DNA of 64,000 bases from NCBI RefSeq assembly GCF_010858045.1, contig NZ_JAAGVC010000017.1, positions 42,942 through 106,941 on the forward strand, read 5' to 3'. Origin of the DNA: Nocardia cyriacigeorgica. GTDB taxonomy: Bacteria; Actinomycetota; Actinomycetes; Mycobacteriales; Mycobacteriaceae. The position numbers were made by a program, and so were the translations under genes. Within the stretch, counting starts at the first letter, position 1. Each line of letters starts with the position of its first letter. Shown piece after piece: positions 53,398 to 62,498 of the stretch. Below the pieces are notes generated by a model. That model was not told where the DNA came from. It saw nothing but the letters and a program-made list of their open reading frames with translations, and did no database searches.

Positions 53398-54606
53398 CTA
53401 GGCCGGAGTCCGCGGCGCGGGGCCGGGCCCGAGGAGGGTGACGGCCTGTAGCGCCAGATGCAGTTCGGCGGACTGCACGGGATCGGTGGTGTCGCGTCCG
53501 GTGAGATCGCGCAGCTTGCGCAGGCGATAGCGCACCGTATTGCGGTGGCAGTGCAGTTGTTCGGCGGCCGCGGCGGTCGAACCGGCGCAGTCGTACCAGG
53601 CGCGCAGCGCGGCGATCAGATCGTCGCGCTCGGGCTCGGGCAGGCCGAGCACCGGTCCGAGGATCTGGGCGGCGGCCTGCCTGCTCGCCTCCGGCAGCAT
53701 GACCAGCAGGTGCGCCACGGGCTGCTCGCCGTAGCGCACGGCCATGCGTGCGCCGGGGCGGGCGCTGCGGACGGCCAGCCTGGCCTCGGCCAGGGCGCCC
53801 GGAATGCCTTGCGGACTGGTGAAATTCGTGCTCACGCCGATCCGTCCGTCGACGAGATCGGCCAGCTTCGCCACCGCCTTGTCGATCGCCGCTGGCGAAG
53901 CCGGGCACAGTAACCCGACGTGGGCATCGATCTGGGAATCCCACACCGATCGCACCCCGGCATCTCTCATCGTGGCGACCAGATGGCCCGGCAGTGCGGC
54001 ACCGGGATCGTCGGGCTCGATCGACACGACCGCGTATGTTCCGCTCTCCGGCAGCCCCAAGGTCCGCAACGCCGTCAGCGCGCGGGCCGGATTGCCGGAG
54101 TTGTCGTCGAAAAGGGTGCGGATCAATCGGCTCTGGGTCTGGGCATCGGCGTGGGCGAGCAGGATCTCCGTCTCGCGGTAGGCCTCGACCGCGGTATCGG
54201 AGTAGGTGTCGATGAGTTCCCACAGTTCGGTGGCGAGATCACGCAGTTCGGGATCGCCGGGTGTGGCGGAGCGGGCGGTGAGTTCCTCCCAGATCATCCG
54301 GCCGCCGAGCCGGAACGCGTGCAGCAGGGCGGCGATGGGGACGCCGCGCTCGGCCTTGAGTCGTCCGACCGCGCGCGCCGGTTGTAGCCGGGCGGGGCGG
54401 CCTGCCAGGGCGCTGATGATCTCGGTGAGGTTGTCCAGGCACGCGTGGCGCAGTTCCTCGGCGGTGAGCAGGCCGGGGTCGGCGTAGGAACGGTCGGCGA
54501 CGGTGATCCTGAGGACCAGCTCGTCGGCCATGGACTCGACCTCGGCGAGCAGTTCCCGGGCGAGCCGGGGCGCGCGCGTCGGGGCGATCGGTGGTGGTGC
54601 GCTCAC
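53398..54606 (-). CDS. PucR-family transcriptional regulator (CdaR-like)
   Basis: A 402-residue regulator. The N-terminal about 130 residues are helical (RVAGRPARLQPARAVGRLKAERGVPIAALLHAFRLGGRMIWEEL, a RsbRD-like region), a GGDEF-like central domain follows (about 170-300), and the C-terminal PucR helix-turn-helix is DLIAALRAWYDCAGSTAAAAEQLHCHRNTVRYRLRKLRDLTGRD. It is divergent from the aldehyde dehydrogenase operon with 263 bp between, where two TTGTG-N6-CACAA palindromes occur. PucR regulators commonly sense a substrate of the adjacent catabolic genes. Confidence 0.9.
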   Translation of the reverse strand: MSAPPPIAPTRAPRLARELLAEVESMADELVLRITVADRSYADPGLLTAEELRHACLDNLTEIISALAGRPARLQPARAVGRLKAERGVPIAALLHAFRLGGRMIWEELTARSATPGDPELRDLATELWELIDTYSDTAVEAYRETEILLAHADAQTQSRLIRTLFDDNSGNPARALTALRTLGLPESGTYAVVSIEPDDPGAALPGHLVATMRDAGVRSVWDSQIDAHVGLLCPASPAAIDKAVAKLADLVDGRIGVSTNFTSPQGIPGALAEARLAVRSARPGARMAVRYGEQPVAHLLVMLPEASRQAAAQILGPVLGLPEPERDDLIAALRAWYDCAGSTAAAAEQLHCHRNTVRYRLRKLRDLTGRDTTDPVQSAELHLALQAVTLLGPGPAPRTPA

Positions 54607-54649
54607 GCCAGCAGCCTACGCGCCCGCACGTGTCCTGCGCCACGTCCAC

Positions 54650-54750
54650 TTGTGCGCGGACACAAATACCCCGCCAGCGGTGCGAGTAGACGCGCACTGT
54701 CCTCGCATGACCGCGCGCACGAGGGCATGATCTTTGTGCGCGAGCACAAA
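54650..54750. promoter_or_regulatory. Two TTGTG-N6-CACAA operators between the PucR gene and ALDH operon
   Basis: IR-A 54650-54665 and IR-B 54733-54750; IR-B extends to a perfect TTTGTGC-N4-GCACAAA. Their centres are 84 bp apart (eight turns), fitting a looping regulator. They sit in the 263-bp gap shared by pucR-like and ALDH genes; nothing else is recognised there. Confidence 0.65.
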
Positions 54751-54869
54751 CTGGGGCAGCCCGGTCCGCAACCTCCGCACCTGGCCTCGGAAGTGTCCGG
54801 CGTCACACAATGGGACGGTCTCGTCTGCGGGAGTCCCGCGCAGACCGCTCATCCCCTGGAGGACCGAAC

Positions 54870-56585
54870 GTGGTTACGAACCTGGCGCCATCGACTCATG
54901 CCGCCGTCGACGCGGCCCTGTCCGAGCTCGTCGAGGGCGAGAAGAGATGGGCCGCGCTGCCGCTGCCGGAACGGCGCGCACTGCTCGACCGGGTGCGCGC
55001 GCTCACCGGACGGCACGCGCAGGAGTGGGTGGACGCCGCCGCCGGTATCAAGGGGCTCGCGCCGTCGTCGCCGCTGATCGGCGAGGAATGGATGTCGGGC
55101 CCCTATGTGTTCGCCGCTGCGCTCGGCGCGTTGTCGAAAACCCTCGATGCGCTGGCCGAGGGCAAGAGTCCGCTCGAGCAGGCGACCTTCGGGGCAGCGG
55201 GCGACCACGTCACCGTCGACGTGCTGCCCGCGAGCCCGTTCGACGCGCTGCTGCTCAACGGCTTCAGCGCGCAGGTGTGGTTGCAGCGCGGCGTCAGCAG
55301 CGCCGCCGCGAAAGCCAATGCCGGCCTGGCCCAACTCGATCCGCGCCGCACCAATGGCATCGGCGCGGTCCTGGGCGCGGGCAACATCACCTCGATCGCG
55401 CCACTGGACACCCTCTACGAGTTGATCGCGCACAACCGGGTCGTGGCACTCAAACTCAACCCCATCACCGATCCGCTGCTGCCGGTGTTCGGCAAGATCC
55501 TCGCGCCGCTGATCGAGCTCGGCGCGGTGCGGCTGCTGACCGGCGGGGCCGAGGTGGGCGGCTATCTGGTCGGCCACGACCTCGTCGTGCATGTGCACAT
55601 GACCGGAAGCGCACGGACCCACGACGCGATCGTGTGGGGGACCGGCGCCGAGGCCGCGGAACGGAAACTGGCCGGAACGCCGAAGCTGACCAAGCCGGTC
55701 ACCAGTGAACTCGGCGGTGTCTCGCCGACGATCGTGCTGCCCGGCACGTGGAGTTCGGCCGATATCGCGTTCCAGGCCGAGCATGTCGCGACCCAGCGCC
55801 TGCACAACGGCGGCTACAACTGCGTGGCGTCGCAGGCGGTGATCATCTCCGCCGATTGGCCGCAGAAAAAGCAGTTCCTCGACGCGCTGCGCAGTGCCCT
55901 CGGGAACGCGCCGGCTCGCCGCGCCTATTACCCCGGTAGCGACGACCGGGTCGCCCTGGCGCTCGCGTCCTATCCGCGGGCCGAACGTCTCGGCCCCGAC
56001 GGCACGCGGGTGCTCGTCACCGGGATCGACCCGTCCGCGCAGGAACCGCTGCTGGCCGAGGAGTATTTCGCGCCGGTGCTCGGTGTGGTCGAGCTACCGG
56101 GGACCGGAGCGACTTTTGCCCGGGCCGCGGCCAGGACGGCCAACGACGATTTCACCGGCACCCTCGGCGTCAACATCATCGCCGCACCGGAGACGATCTC
56201 CGAACTGGGCGCGGCCTTCGACGAATTGGTCGCGGATCTGCGTTACGGCACCATCGCGATCAACGCCTGGACCGGCGTCGGCTTCTTGACCCCGTCCGCC
56301 GCATGGGGCGCCTTCCCCGGCCACACCCTCGACGACGTCCAGAGCGGTATCGGTGTGGTGCACAACGCGTGGCTGATCGACCGGGTGCAGCGCACCGTGG
56401 TGCGCGGTCCGTTCCGGCCGGCTCCGCGGTCGCTGCTGCACGGGGAGTTCGCGATCTCGCCGAAGCCGCCGTGGTTCGTCGGTAACAAGACCGCCGCGGG
56501 CACCGGCAAGCTGCTCGCCGGATTCGGCGCCGATCCCGGCTGGACCCGTCTGCCCGCGATCTTCGTCTCCGCGCTGCGCGGCTGA
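54870..56585 (+). CDS. Aldehyde dehydrogenase family protein
   Basis: A 571-residue NAD(P)-dependent aldehyde dehydrogenase, somewhat longer than the usual about 500. Catalytic C318 is in GGYNCVASQAV and the general base E280 in TSELGGVSP. The cofactor region contains VLGAGNITSIAP and LKLNPITDPLLPVF. The C-terminal about 60 residues (RTVVRGPFRPAPRSLLHGEF...KPPWFVGNKTA) are an extension that may mediate oligomerisation. GTG 54870 follows TGGAGGA by 6 nt. It precedes the GMC gene by 29 bp and would oxidise the aldehyde that enzyme makes. Confidence 0.9.
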   Translation: MVTNLAPSTHAAVDAALSELVEGEKRWAALPLPERRALLDRVRALTGRHAQEWVDAAAGIKGLAPSSPLIGEEWMSGPYVFAAALGALSKTLDALAEGKSPLEQATFGAAGDHVTVDVLPASPFDALLLNGFSAQVWLQRGVSSAAAKANAGLAQLDPRRTNGIGAVLGAGNITSIAPLDTLYELIAHNRVVALKLNPITDPLLPVFGKILAPLIELGAVRLLTGGAEVGGYLVGHDLVVHVHMTGSARTHDAIVWGTGAEAAERKLAGTPKLTKPVTSELGGVSPTIVLPGTWSSADIAFQAEHVATQRLHNGGYNCVASQAVIISADWPQKKQFLDALRSALGNAPARRAYYPGSDDRVALALASYPRAERLGPDGTRVLVTGIDPSAQEPLLAEEYFAPVLGVVELPGTGATFARAAARTANDDFTGTLGVNIIAAPETISELGAAFDELVADLRYGTIAINAWTGVGFLTPSAAWGAFPGHTLDDVQSGIGVVHNAWLIDRVQRTVVRGPFRPAPRSLLHGEFAISPKPPWFVGNKTAAGTGKLLAGFGADPGWTRLPAIFVSALRG

Positions 56586-56614
56586 GCCGACTCACACCAC
56601 ACCGGGAGAAACAC

Positions 56615-58204
56615 ATGAGCACCAACAGCATTGCCGATTACGTCGTCGTCGGTACCGGGTCCTCGGGAGCGGTGGTCGCCGCGCGGCTCAGCGAACGCTC
56701 GTCCGACTCGGTGATCGCCCTGGAGGCGGGCCCCGAGGACAAGAATCAGGCCGTCCACATTCCGGCCGCGTTCTCCAAGCTGTTCCAGACCGATCTGGAC
56801 TGGAACTATCTCACCACCCCGCAGCCCGAACTCGGCGGCCGGCAGATCTTCTGGCCGCGCGGCAAGATGCTCGGCGGATCGTCGTCGATGAACGCCATGA
56901 TGTGGGTGCGCGGATTCGCCGCCGACTACGACGAATGGGCTCGAGCAGCGGGGGAGGGCTGGTCGTTCGCCAACGTCGTCGGGTATTTCGAGCGCATCGA
57001 ATCGGTCGAAGGTGCGGCGGAACCCCACGAGGGCCGGGATGGGCCGCTGCACATCTCGCACCAGCGCAGCCCGAGCCGCTGGACCGCCGACTTCCTCGCC
57101 GCGGCCGAGCACGCCGGTTTCAAAACCGAGCGGGCCAACCTGCCGCAGCCGGAAGGCTTCACCAGGACCATGGTGTGCCAGCAGCGCGGTGCCCGCTGGA
57201 GCACCGCCGACGCCTACCTGAAACCGGCGCGTAGACGGCCGAACCTGACCGTGATCACCGGCGCGCAGGCGACGCGGGTGCTGTTCGAGGGCAACCGCGC
57301 CGTCGGCATCGAATACCGCCAGGGTGGCGGCACCCGTACCGTGCGAGCCCGTAAGGAAGTGGTGCTGTGCGGCGGTGCGATCAACAGCCCGCAGCTGCTG
57401 CAACTGTCCGGCATCGGCGATGCCGAACAGCTTCGCGCGCAGGGTATCCCGGTAGTGCACGACCTTCCCGAGGTGGGCCGCAATCTCACCGACCACCTGA
57501 TCTCGCTGATCGGTGTCGCCGTCGAGTCCGGCACCCTGTTCGCCGCGGAGAAGCCGCTCGAGCTGATCAACTACCTGGTCCGGCGGCGCGGCATGCTCAC
57601 CTCCAATGTGGGCGAGGCGTACGGGTTCGTGCGCAGCACGCCCGAAGTGGAGCTGCCCGATCTGGAGATCATCTTCGGCCCGGCCCCGTTCTACGACGAA
57701 GGCATCGGGGTGGCGCCAGGGCACGGCATCGCGATCGGTCCGATCCTGCTCCGGCCGCGCAGCCGGGGCACCGTGACGCTGGCTTCCGGTGATCCGATGG
57801 CCAAAGCGGTCGTGGACCCGAAGTACCTGTCCGACAGCGACGGCGCCGACCGCGCCGCACTCATGGCCGGACTGCGCACCGCGCACCGCATCATCACCTC
57901 CGCGCCGCTCGGCTCCAAGATCGGCCGCTTCCTGCAGCCCAAACGCGAGCAGGCGAGCATCGAGCAGACCCTCGAAGACGCCCTCACCTGGCACTCACAC
58001 ACCCTCTACCACCCGACGAGCACCTGCCGCATGGGCACCGACGCGGCCAGTGTCGTCACGCCCGAGCTGAAGGTTCGCGGCGTCGAGGGGCTACGGGTGG
58101 CCGACGCCTCGGTGATGCCGACCATCATCCGCGGCCACACCCACGCGCCGGCCGTGGTCATCGCTGAAAAGGCGGCCGACCTCATCAAGGCCGCCGGCCA
58201 CTGA
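56615..58204 (+). CDS. GMC oxidoreductase, choline oxidase/dehydrogenase-like
   Basis: A 529-residue FAD enzyme of the glucose-methanol-choline family. It has FAD-binding VVVGTGSSGAVVAARLSE at the N-terminus, GKMLGGSSSMNAMMWVRG near residue 85, VLCGGAINSPQLLQLSGIG near 250, and active-site H466 in YHPTSTCRMG. The second active-site residue is H510 (RGHTHAPA), where choline oxidases usually have Asn. The FAD-linking His found in some choline oxidases is Met here, so FAD is probably non-covalent. Together with the aldehyde dehydrogenase it would convert an alcohol to an acid, for example choline to betaine. Confidence 0.9.
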   Translation: MSTNSIADYVVVGTGSSGAVVAARLSERSSDSVIALEAGPEDKNQAVHIPAAFSKLFQTDLDWNYLTTPQPELGGRQIFWPRGKMLGGSSSMNAMMWVRGFAADYDEWARAAGEGWSFANVVGYFERIESVEGAAEPHEGRDGPLHISHQRSPSRWTADFLAAAEHAGFKTERANLPQPEGFTRTMVCQQRGARWSTADAYLKPARRRPNLTVITGAQATRVLFEGNRAVGIEYRQGGGTRTVRARKEVVLCGGAINSPQLLQLSGIGDAEQLRAQGIPVVHDLPEVGRNLTDHLISLIGVAVESGTLFAAEKPLELINYLVRRRGMLTSNVGEAYGFVRSTPEVELPDLEIIFGPAPFYDEGIGVAPGHGIAIGPILLRPRSRGTVTLASGDPMAKAVVDPKYLSDSDGADRAALMAGLRTAHRIITSAPLGSKIGRFLQPKREQASIEQTLEDALTWHSHTLYHPTSTCRMGTDAASVVTPELKVRGVEGLRVADASVMPTIIRGHTHAPAVVIAEKAADLIKAAGH

Positions 58205-58211
58205 GCTGTGC

Positions 58212-58250
58212 GGGCGAACGCTGTACCCCGACTGGGTGCGGCGTTCCCCC
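58212..58250. terminator. Hairpin between convergent GMC and BCCT genes
   Basis: 58212-58221 pairs with 58241-58250 (one mismatch), with an inner CCC/GGG stem in the loop. It lies 8 bp after the GMC stop and 20 bp before the convergent BCCT stop. There is no U-tract. Confidence 0.4.
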
Positions 58251-58269
58251 GCCATGGCCGGTAGCCCGA

Positions 58270-59874
58270 TCAGTCCGCGCGCTCATCGCCGGGTACCGAG
58301 GTGGTGTGGGTCCGCGGCCGTTCGGAGCGTTTACCCACCATGGTCACCCGCCCGGCTTTCACATCCGCGCGCAGCTCTTTTCCCAGCCCGACGCACATCG
58401 CCACCAGGATCAAGACGAACGGTGATGCGACAACGATGGCGCCCCATTGCAGGGCGTCGAGCCCACCCACCACCAGCAGCGTCAACGCGACCGCGCCGAC
58501 CAGCAGCCCCCAGGCGATCACCAGCCATTTCTTCGGCTCGTCGGCGCCCTTCGAAGAGAATGTGCCGAGCACGATCGCACCCGCGTCCGCGCCGCTGACG
58601 AAGAACACTCCGGCCAGAATGATCACCGCGATACTGGTGACGGTGGACAGCGGAAATGCCGCGAGCACTTCGAAGAATGCCGCCTGAGCGCTCTCCGAGG
58701 CGACGGCGGCGATATCGCGTTCTCCGCTCAATTGCAGATCCAGGGCCGCGCCGCCGAGGATCGAGAACCAGACGATGGTCGCGAGGCTCGGCGCGATCAG
58801 CACGCCGAAGACGTACTCGCGGATCGTGCGACCTCGGGAGATCTTCGCCAGGAAACTACCGACGTAGGGCGCCCAGGAGATTCCCCAAGCCCAGAAGAAG
58901 ACGGTCCAGTCCTGCATCCACTGTCCGTCGGCGAAGGCGCCGGTCTCGAATGACATCGGCAGGAAGTTGAAGATGTAGCCGCCCATCGCCTGCGACAGCA
59001 GATTGAAGATGAACGAAAACGGTCCGAGCACAAGGATGAACAGCCCGAGCGCGATGGCGAGCAGCGTGTTGAAGTCGGCGAGCCGTTTGATGCCCTTGTC
59101 CACACCCGCCACCGCCGAGAAGATGAACGCCGCGGTGAGCAATCCGACCACGATGATCAGCACCAGCGTTGAGCTTTCGATATCGGAGATGAATCCGAGT
59201 CCGGCGATGATCTGCAGCGTGCCGAGCCCGAGGGTCACCGCATTGCCGACCATCGTGGTGACGATGACCCAGGTGTCGATGCCGCGGCCGGCCAACCCGT
59301 CGGAAGCCTTGCCCATCAATGGCTTCAAGGTGGCGCTGACCAGCGACGGACGCCCCCTGACGATCGTCGCGTAGGCGAATGCGAGGCCCGCGACACCGAA
59401 GAACGCCCACGGATGCAGCGCCCAATGGAAGATCGAATACTGCATGGCGACCACGGCGGCCGAATCGGTCCGCGGCTGTGGCCCGCCGGGCGGCGGCTCC
59501 GCCCACAATGTCACCGGCTCGTACGCGCCGTAGAAGATCAAGCCGATACCGACGCCGAGGGCGAACATCATCGCGATCCACGAGAACGTCGAATACGCGG
59601 GCTCGTCGCCGGGCACGCCGAGTTTCACCCGCCCGTACTTGCTGAATGCGAGATAGAGAATGAAGAAGACGAACCCGGCCGTCGACAGCACGAACACCCA
59701 GCCGAATTGCCGGGCGATGAACGCGTAGATGTGTTCGCCTGCCACCCGCATCTCGTCCGAGAACGTCACGCCGACGATCAGGAACAGGATGGTGAGTGCG
59801 GCGGCGGTGATCGTGACCGGTGCGTCGATCCCTGCGCGCCGGTGTTTGTGTCCTTGCCCTCGTGAATCTTTCAT
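58270..59874 (-). CDS. BCCT-family betaine/choline/carnitine transporter
   Basis: A 534-residue secondary transporter with 12 predicted helices. The BCCT signature regions are seen: FHWALHPWAFFGVAGLAFAY (near 150) and FFWAWGISWAPYVGSFLAKISRGRTIREY (near 330), the latter giving the Trp-rich substrate box. The N- and C-termini are basic. BCCT carriers import quaternary ammonium osmolytes such as glycine betaine, choline or ectoine with Na+ or H+. It is 12 bp downstream of the ectoine-type binding-protein gene on the same strand, an operon. ATG 59874 follows GGGGAA. Confidence 0.93.
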   Translation of the reverse strand: MKDSRGQGHKHRRAGIDAPVTITAAALTILFLIVGVTFSDEMRVAGEHIYAFIARQFGWVFVLSTAGFVFFILYLAFSKYGRVKLGVPGDEPAYSTFSWIAMMFALGVGIGLIFYGAYEPVTLWAEPPPGGPQPRTDSAAVVAMQYSIFHWALHPWAFFGVAGLAFAYATIVRGRPSLVSATLKPLMGKASDGLAGRGIDTWVIVTTMVGNAVTLGLGTLQIIAGLGFISDIESSTLVLIIVVGLLTAAFIFSAVAGVDKGIKRLADFNTLLAIALGLFILVLGPFSFIFNLLSQAMGGYIFNFLPMSFETGAFADGQWMQDWTVFFWAWGISWAPYVGSFLAKISRGRTIREYVFGVLIAPSLATIVWFSILGGAALDLQLSGERDIAAVASESAQAAFFEVLAAFPLSTVTSIAVIILAGVFFVSGADAGAIVLGTFSSKGADEPKKWLVIAWGLLVGAVALTLLVVGGLDALQWGAIVVASPFVLILVAMCVGLGKELRADVKAGRVTMVGKRSERPRTHTTSVPGDERAD

Positions 59875-59886
59875 TGATTCCCCACA

Positions 59887-60888
59887 TCAGCCGAGGTGAG
59901 TTGCGTTGGGCGTTCGGGTCGGTGTCGCTCGAGGATTACCGTGGCAGCGGGCCGCGGATACGCCGCTGTCGATTGTGCACAGATCGTCGGTCCGGACCGA
60001 AGGATCCGGCATTTCGGCCGCGGTGAATCCGTAGGGTGCGGTGAGCTCGAGTATCCGGCCTTCCCGGCGGAGCGCGGCCAATTCGTCGTTGTAGGCCGCA
60101 CGCAGCGAGCCGTCGGTTTTCCGGAATCCCGCGGCGCCGCAACCGAGGCGCGGCTTCCCGTCCACCACGGCGGTGAACGGTGGTGACAACTCGACCTCGC
60201 GCGCCCATTCCGCCGGGCCGCCGTCGGGGGAGGGCTCGGACTGTTCGGCGCGTTCGAGCATGGCGCGTAAGGAAATGCCGGTCAGCGCAAAGGCGTCGAC
60301 CTGCGCTTGCGCGACCCGTGCGAGCCCCTCGTCCTGGCCGCCGACCACGGTGATCTTCTCGTCTCGCACGCCTGCCGCTCGCGCATACCCCTCTTCGGCC
60401 GCGCCGGCCAGTACCGCGACGGTCGCGCCGGTGCCGGCGATCGAAGCGAAATCGGTGAGCCGCATCGGATTACCTCGCCGCACCAGCAACGCCGACTGCG
60501 CGCAGTAGATCGGCTCACTGAAGGCGATCTGTTCGCAGCGGGCCTTGTTGACGAACATGCCCGCCGATATCACGTCGAAGGCGCCCGAATTCACCCCGCC
60601 GATCAAACTGCGGAACGGCACCAGCACGCCGTCGAGCCGGTCGACGCCGAGCCGCTCGAACACCGCGCGATCGACCGCCGGAATCGCACCGACGACGCCG
60701 TTGTCGTCGTAGGCGTACGGCCGCTCGCCGGAATACCCGACCGTGACCACCCCCGCGTCTCTGATCTTCTCCAGCGTGTCCCCGAGCCCGACCGCATCAC
60801 ATCCGGCGATCAGTCCCTGCACCGTGAGCAGACCGCCTCCCGCCGCAGTGACCTGCAAGAATCGTCGCCTAGACCAGGTTCGCGTCAT
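59887..60888 (-). CDS. Ectoine/hydroxyectoine-type (EhuB-like) solute-binding lipoprotein
   Basis: A 333-residue extracytoplasmic binding protein. The N-terminus carries both a twin-arginine motif (SRRRFLQ) and a lipobox LIAGC with Cys30, as in Tat-exported lipoproteins. The bilobed SBP_bac_3 fold has EKIRDAGVVTVGYSGERPYAY, IPAVDRAVFERLGVDRLDGVLVPF and DVISAGMFVNKARCEQIAFSEPIY. This matches EhuB of the ABC ectoine importer, whose permease and ATPase genes are missing here; instead a BCCT carrier follows 12 bp downstream. ATG 60888 has a weak ribosome site. Confidence 0.88.
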   Translation of the reverse strand: MTRTWSRRRFLQVTAAGGGLLTVQGLIAGCDAVGLGDTLEKIRDAGVVTVGYSGERPYAYDDNGVVGAIPAVDRAVFERLGVDRLDGVLVPFRSLIGGVNSGAFDVISAGMFVNKARCEQIAFSEPIYCAQSALLVRRGNPMRLTDFASIAGTGATVAVLAGAAEEGYARAAGVRDEKITVVGGQDEGLARVAQAQVDAFALTGISLRAMLERAEQSEPSPDGGPAEWAREVELSPPFTAVVDGKPRLGCGAAGFRKTDGSLRAAYNDELAALRREGRILELTAPYGFTAAEMPDPSVRTDDLCTIDSGVSAARCHGNPRATPTRTPNATHLG

Positions 60889-60971
60889 AGCTGCGCCATC
60901 CCTCCGCCGACAACGTTGTCCGCCTCATGATCCACCCGTGGCGGCGGCTCGTGCGGGAGTTCGCGGCTAAC

Positions 60972-61718
60972 TCACCGCGCGGCCTCGATCACCGCCGCGA
61001 GCCCACCCTGGATCATGAGGGCGCTGCGGTCGGTGACCTCCGCGCCGTTGACGTAAACGGTGGGCGTGCCGCTGACGCCGGAGGCGAGCACCCGGGTGGT
61101 TTTCGTCCGCAGATAACTGTCGTACTGCCGGTTGGTAATGCATTCGGCTACAGCGGAATCGGTGTATCCGGCCGATTCGGCGATATCGATCAGGTCGCTG
61201 TCGGGCAGTCCCGCACCGCCCTCGGTGGGCTGCTTGGCATACATTTCCGAGAGCCAGCTCTGGTAATTGTCCAGGCCGCTGCTGGCGACACAGAACGAGG
61301 CGTTTCCGGCGCGAGAGGAGTATTCGGTCTCACTCATCGTGTCCAGGAAGGTGATGACGCTGTACTCGACGGCGGCGGTGCCCTCGCGCACGGCCTCCTC
61401 CAGCACCGAGCCGTTGGCCTCCTCGAAGGCCTTGCAGGCGGGGCATTGCAGGTCCATGACGACCCGGACGGTCACCTTCGCGTCCTCGTCGCCGACCCGC
61501 ACGGCACCGTCGGCCAGCACGTTCTTCGGTGTGGAGCCGTCGGCCATCGCGGTCGCTGTGCCGGTGACCTCGGTCGTCACCGCACCCCGCGCCAGCAACC
61601 CGATGCCGACCGCGGCGGCGACCAGCACCAGCACCAGAAAAGGCATGAGCACGACCAGAAGCCGACGATTCTGCTGCGGCTGTTGCGGCTGCTGCCACCC
61701 GCCCGGATAGGTGTTCAC
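60972..61718 (-). CDS. DsbA-like thiol-disulfide oxidoreductase, membrane-anchored
   Basis: A 248-residue protein. A basic Pro/Gln-rich N-terminus is followed by a membrane anchor (about 20-43) and an extracytoplasmic thioredoxin-fold domain with redox site C92-P-A-C95. The DsbA helical insert contains SRAGNASFCVASSG, and cis-Pro is in VSGTPTVYVNGAEV. It resembles mycobacterial Rv2969c-type DsbA proteins that form disulfides in exported proteins. GTG 61718 is chosen because GGAG lies 8 nt upstream. It is convergent with nothing; the EhuB gene lies 83 bp downstream on the same strand. Confidence 0.9.
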   Translation of the reverse strand: MNTYPGGWQQPQQPQQNRRLLVVLMPFLVLVLVAAAVGIGLLARGAVTTEVTGTATAMADGSTPKNVLADGAVRVGDEDAKVTVRVVMDLQCPACKAFEEANGSVLEEAVREGTAAVEYSVITFLDTMSETEYSSRAGNASFCVASSGLDNYQSWLSEMYAKQPTEGGAGLPDSDLIDIAESAGYTDSAVAECITNRQYDSYLRTKTTRVLASGVSGTPTVYVNGAEVTDRSALMIQGGLAAVIEAAR

Positions 61719-61922
61719 TTGCCATGCTCCCCGCTCGCCCGGACATTCCCGGGTCAGCCTAACGGTCGGCCCGGTGCCCGGCGCGAAAGCCGCGAGTCCA
61801 CCGGTCACTTCCCGGTCGACCGCGGAACTCGCGCGGTGTCGGTTTCGTCCAAGACAACGCTGCCGGCCCGTTCCTAGGCTTGGCGTCGAGCACAAGCCGA
61901 GGCACACATTCAGGAGGAATTG

Positions 61923-62498
61923 ATGGCACGCGAACTCGTCTACACGGGCTTCATGTCGCTGGACGGCGTCGTGGATTCGCCGGGCGGCACGGCGGAGGGG
62001 CACCGCAGCGGCGGCTGGGTCATGCAGACCGAATTCGTCCCGGAGGCCTACTCGCTCAAGGCCGAAGAACTCGCCGATACCGCGGCCCTGATGTTCGGCC
62101 GCCGCAGCTACGAGGCCTTCGCCCCGATCTGGCGCGACTCCGAAGACCATGCCGCCTATCGGGACCTGCCGAAGTATGTCGTGTCCGCCAGCCTGACCGA
62201 GGACGCCCTGATCGACGGCTGGGGGCCGATCACGATCCTGCGGTCCGAGGACGAGGTCGCGAAGCTGAAGCAGACCGACGGTGGCGGCATCTTCATCCAC
62301 GGCAGCGCCGAGCTGGCCCTCCGTCTCGCCGAAGCCGAACTCATCGATCGGTACAACCTGCTGGTGTTCCCGGTGCTGCTCGGCGCGGGCAAACACCTGT
62401 TCCCGCGCTCGGATCGGGACAAGCAGCAGCTGCGGCTGCGGGATTCGGCCGGCTACGCCAACGGGGTGACCAAGCTGATCTACGACGTGGTGCGCTGA
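61923..62498 (+). CDS. Dihydrofolate reductase (RibD C-terminal) family protein
   Basis: A 191-residue protein with the RibD_C/DHFR-like fold: MARELVYTGFMSLDGVVDSPGG at the start, DTAALMFGRRSYEAFAPIW and GGGIFIHGSAELALRLAEAELIDRYNLLVFPVLLGAGKHLF near the end. Members of this group are often NADPH-dependent reductases of unknown substrate; a true folate role is not implied. ATG 61923 follows AGGAGG by about 5 nt. Its 3' end overlaps that of the convergent AraC gene by 19 bp. Confidence 0.88.
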   Translation: MARELVYTGFMSLDGVVDSPGGTAEGHRSGGWVMQTEFVPEAYSLKAEELADTAALMFGRRSYEAFAPIWRDSEDHAAYRDLPKYVVSASLTEDALIDGWGPITILRSEDEVAKLKQTDGGGIFIHGSAELALRLAEAELIDRYNLLVFPVLLGAGKHLFPRSDRDKQQLRLRDSAGYANGVTKLIYDVVR

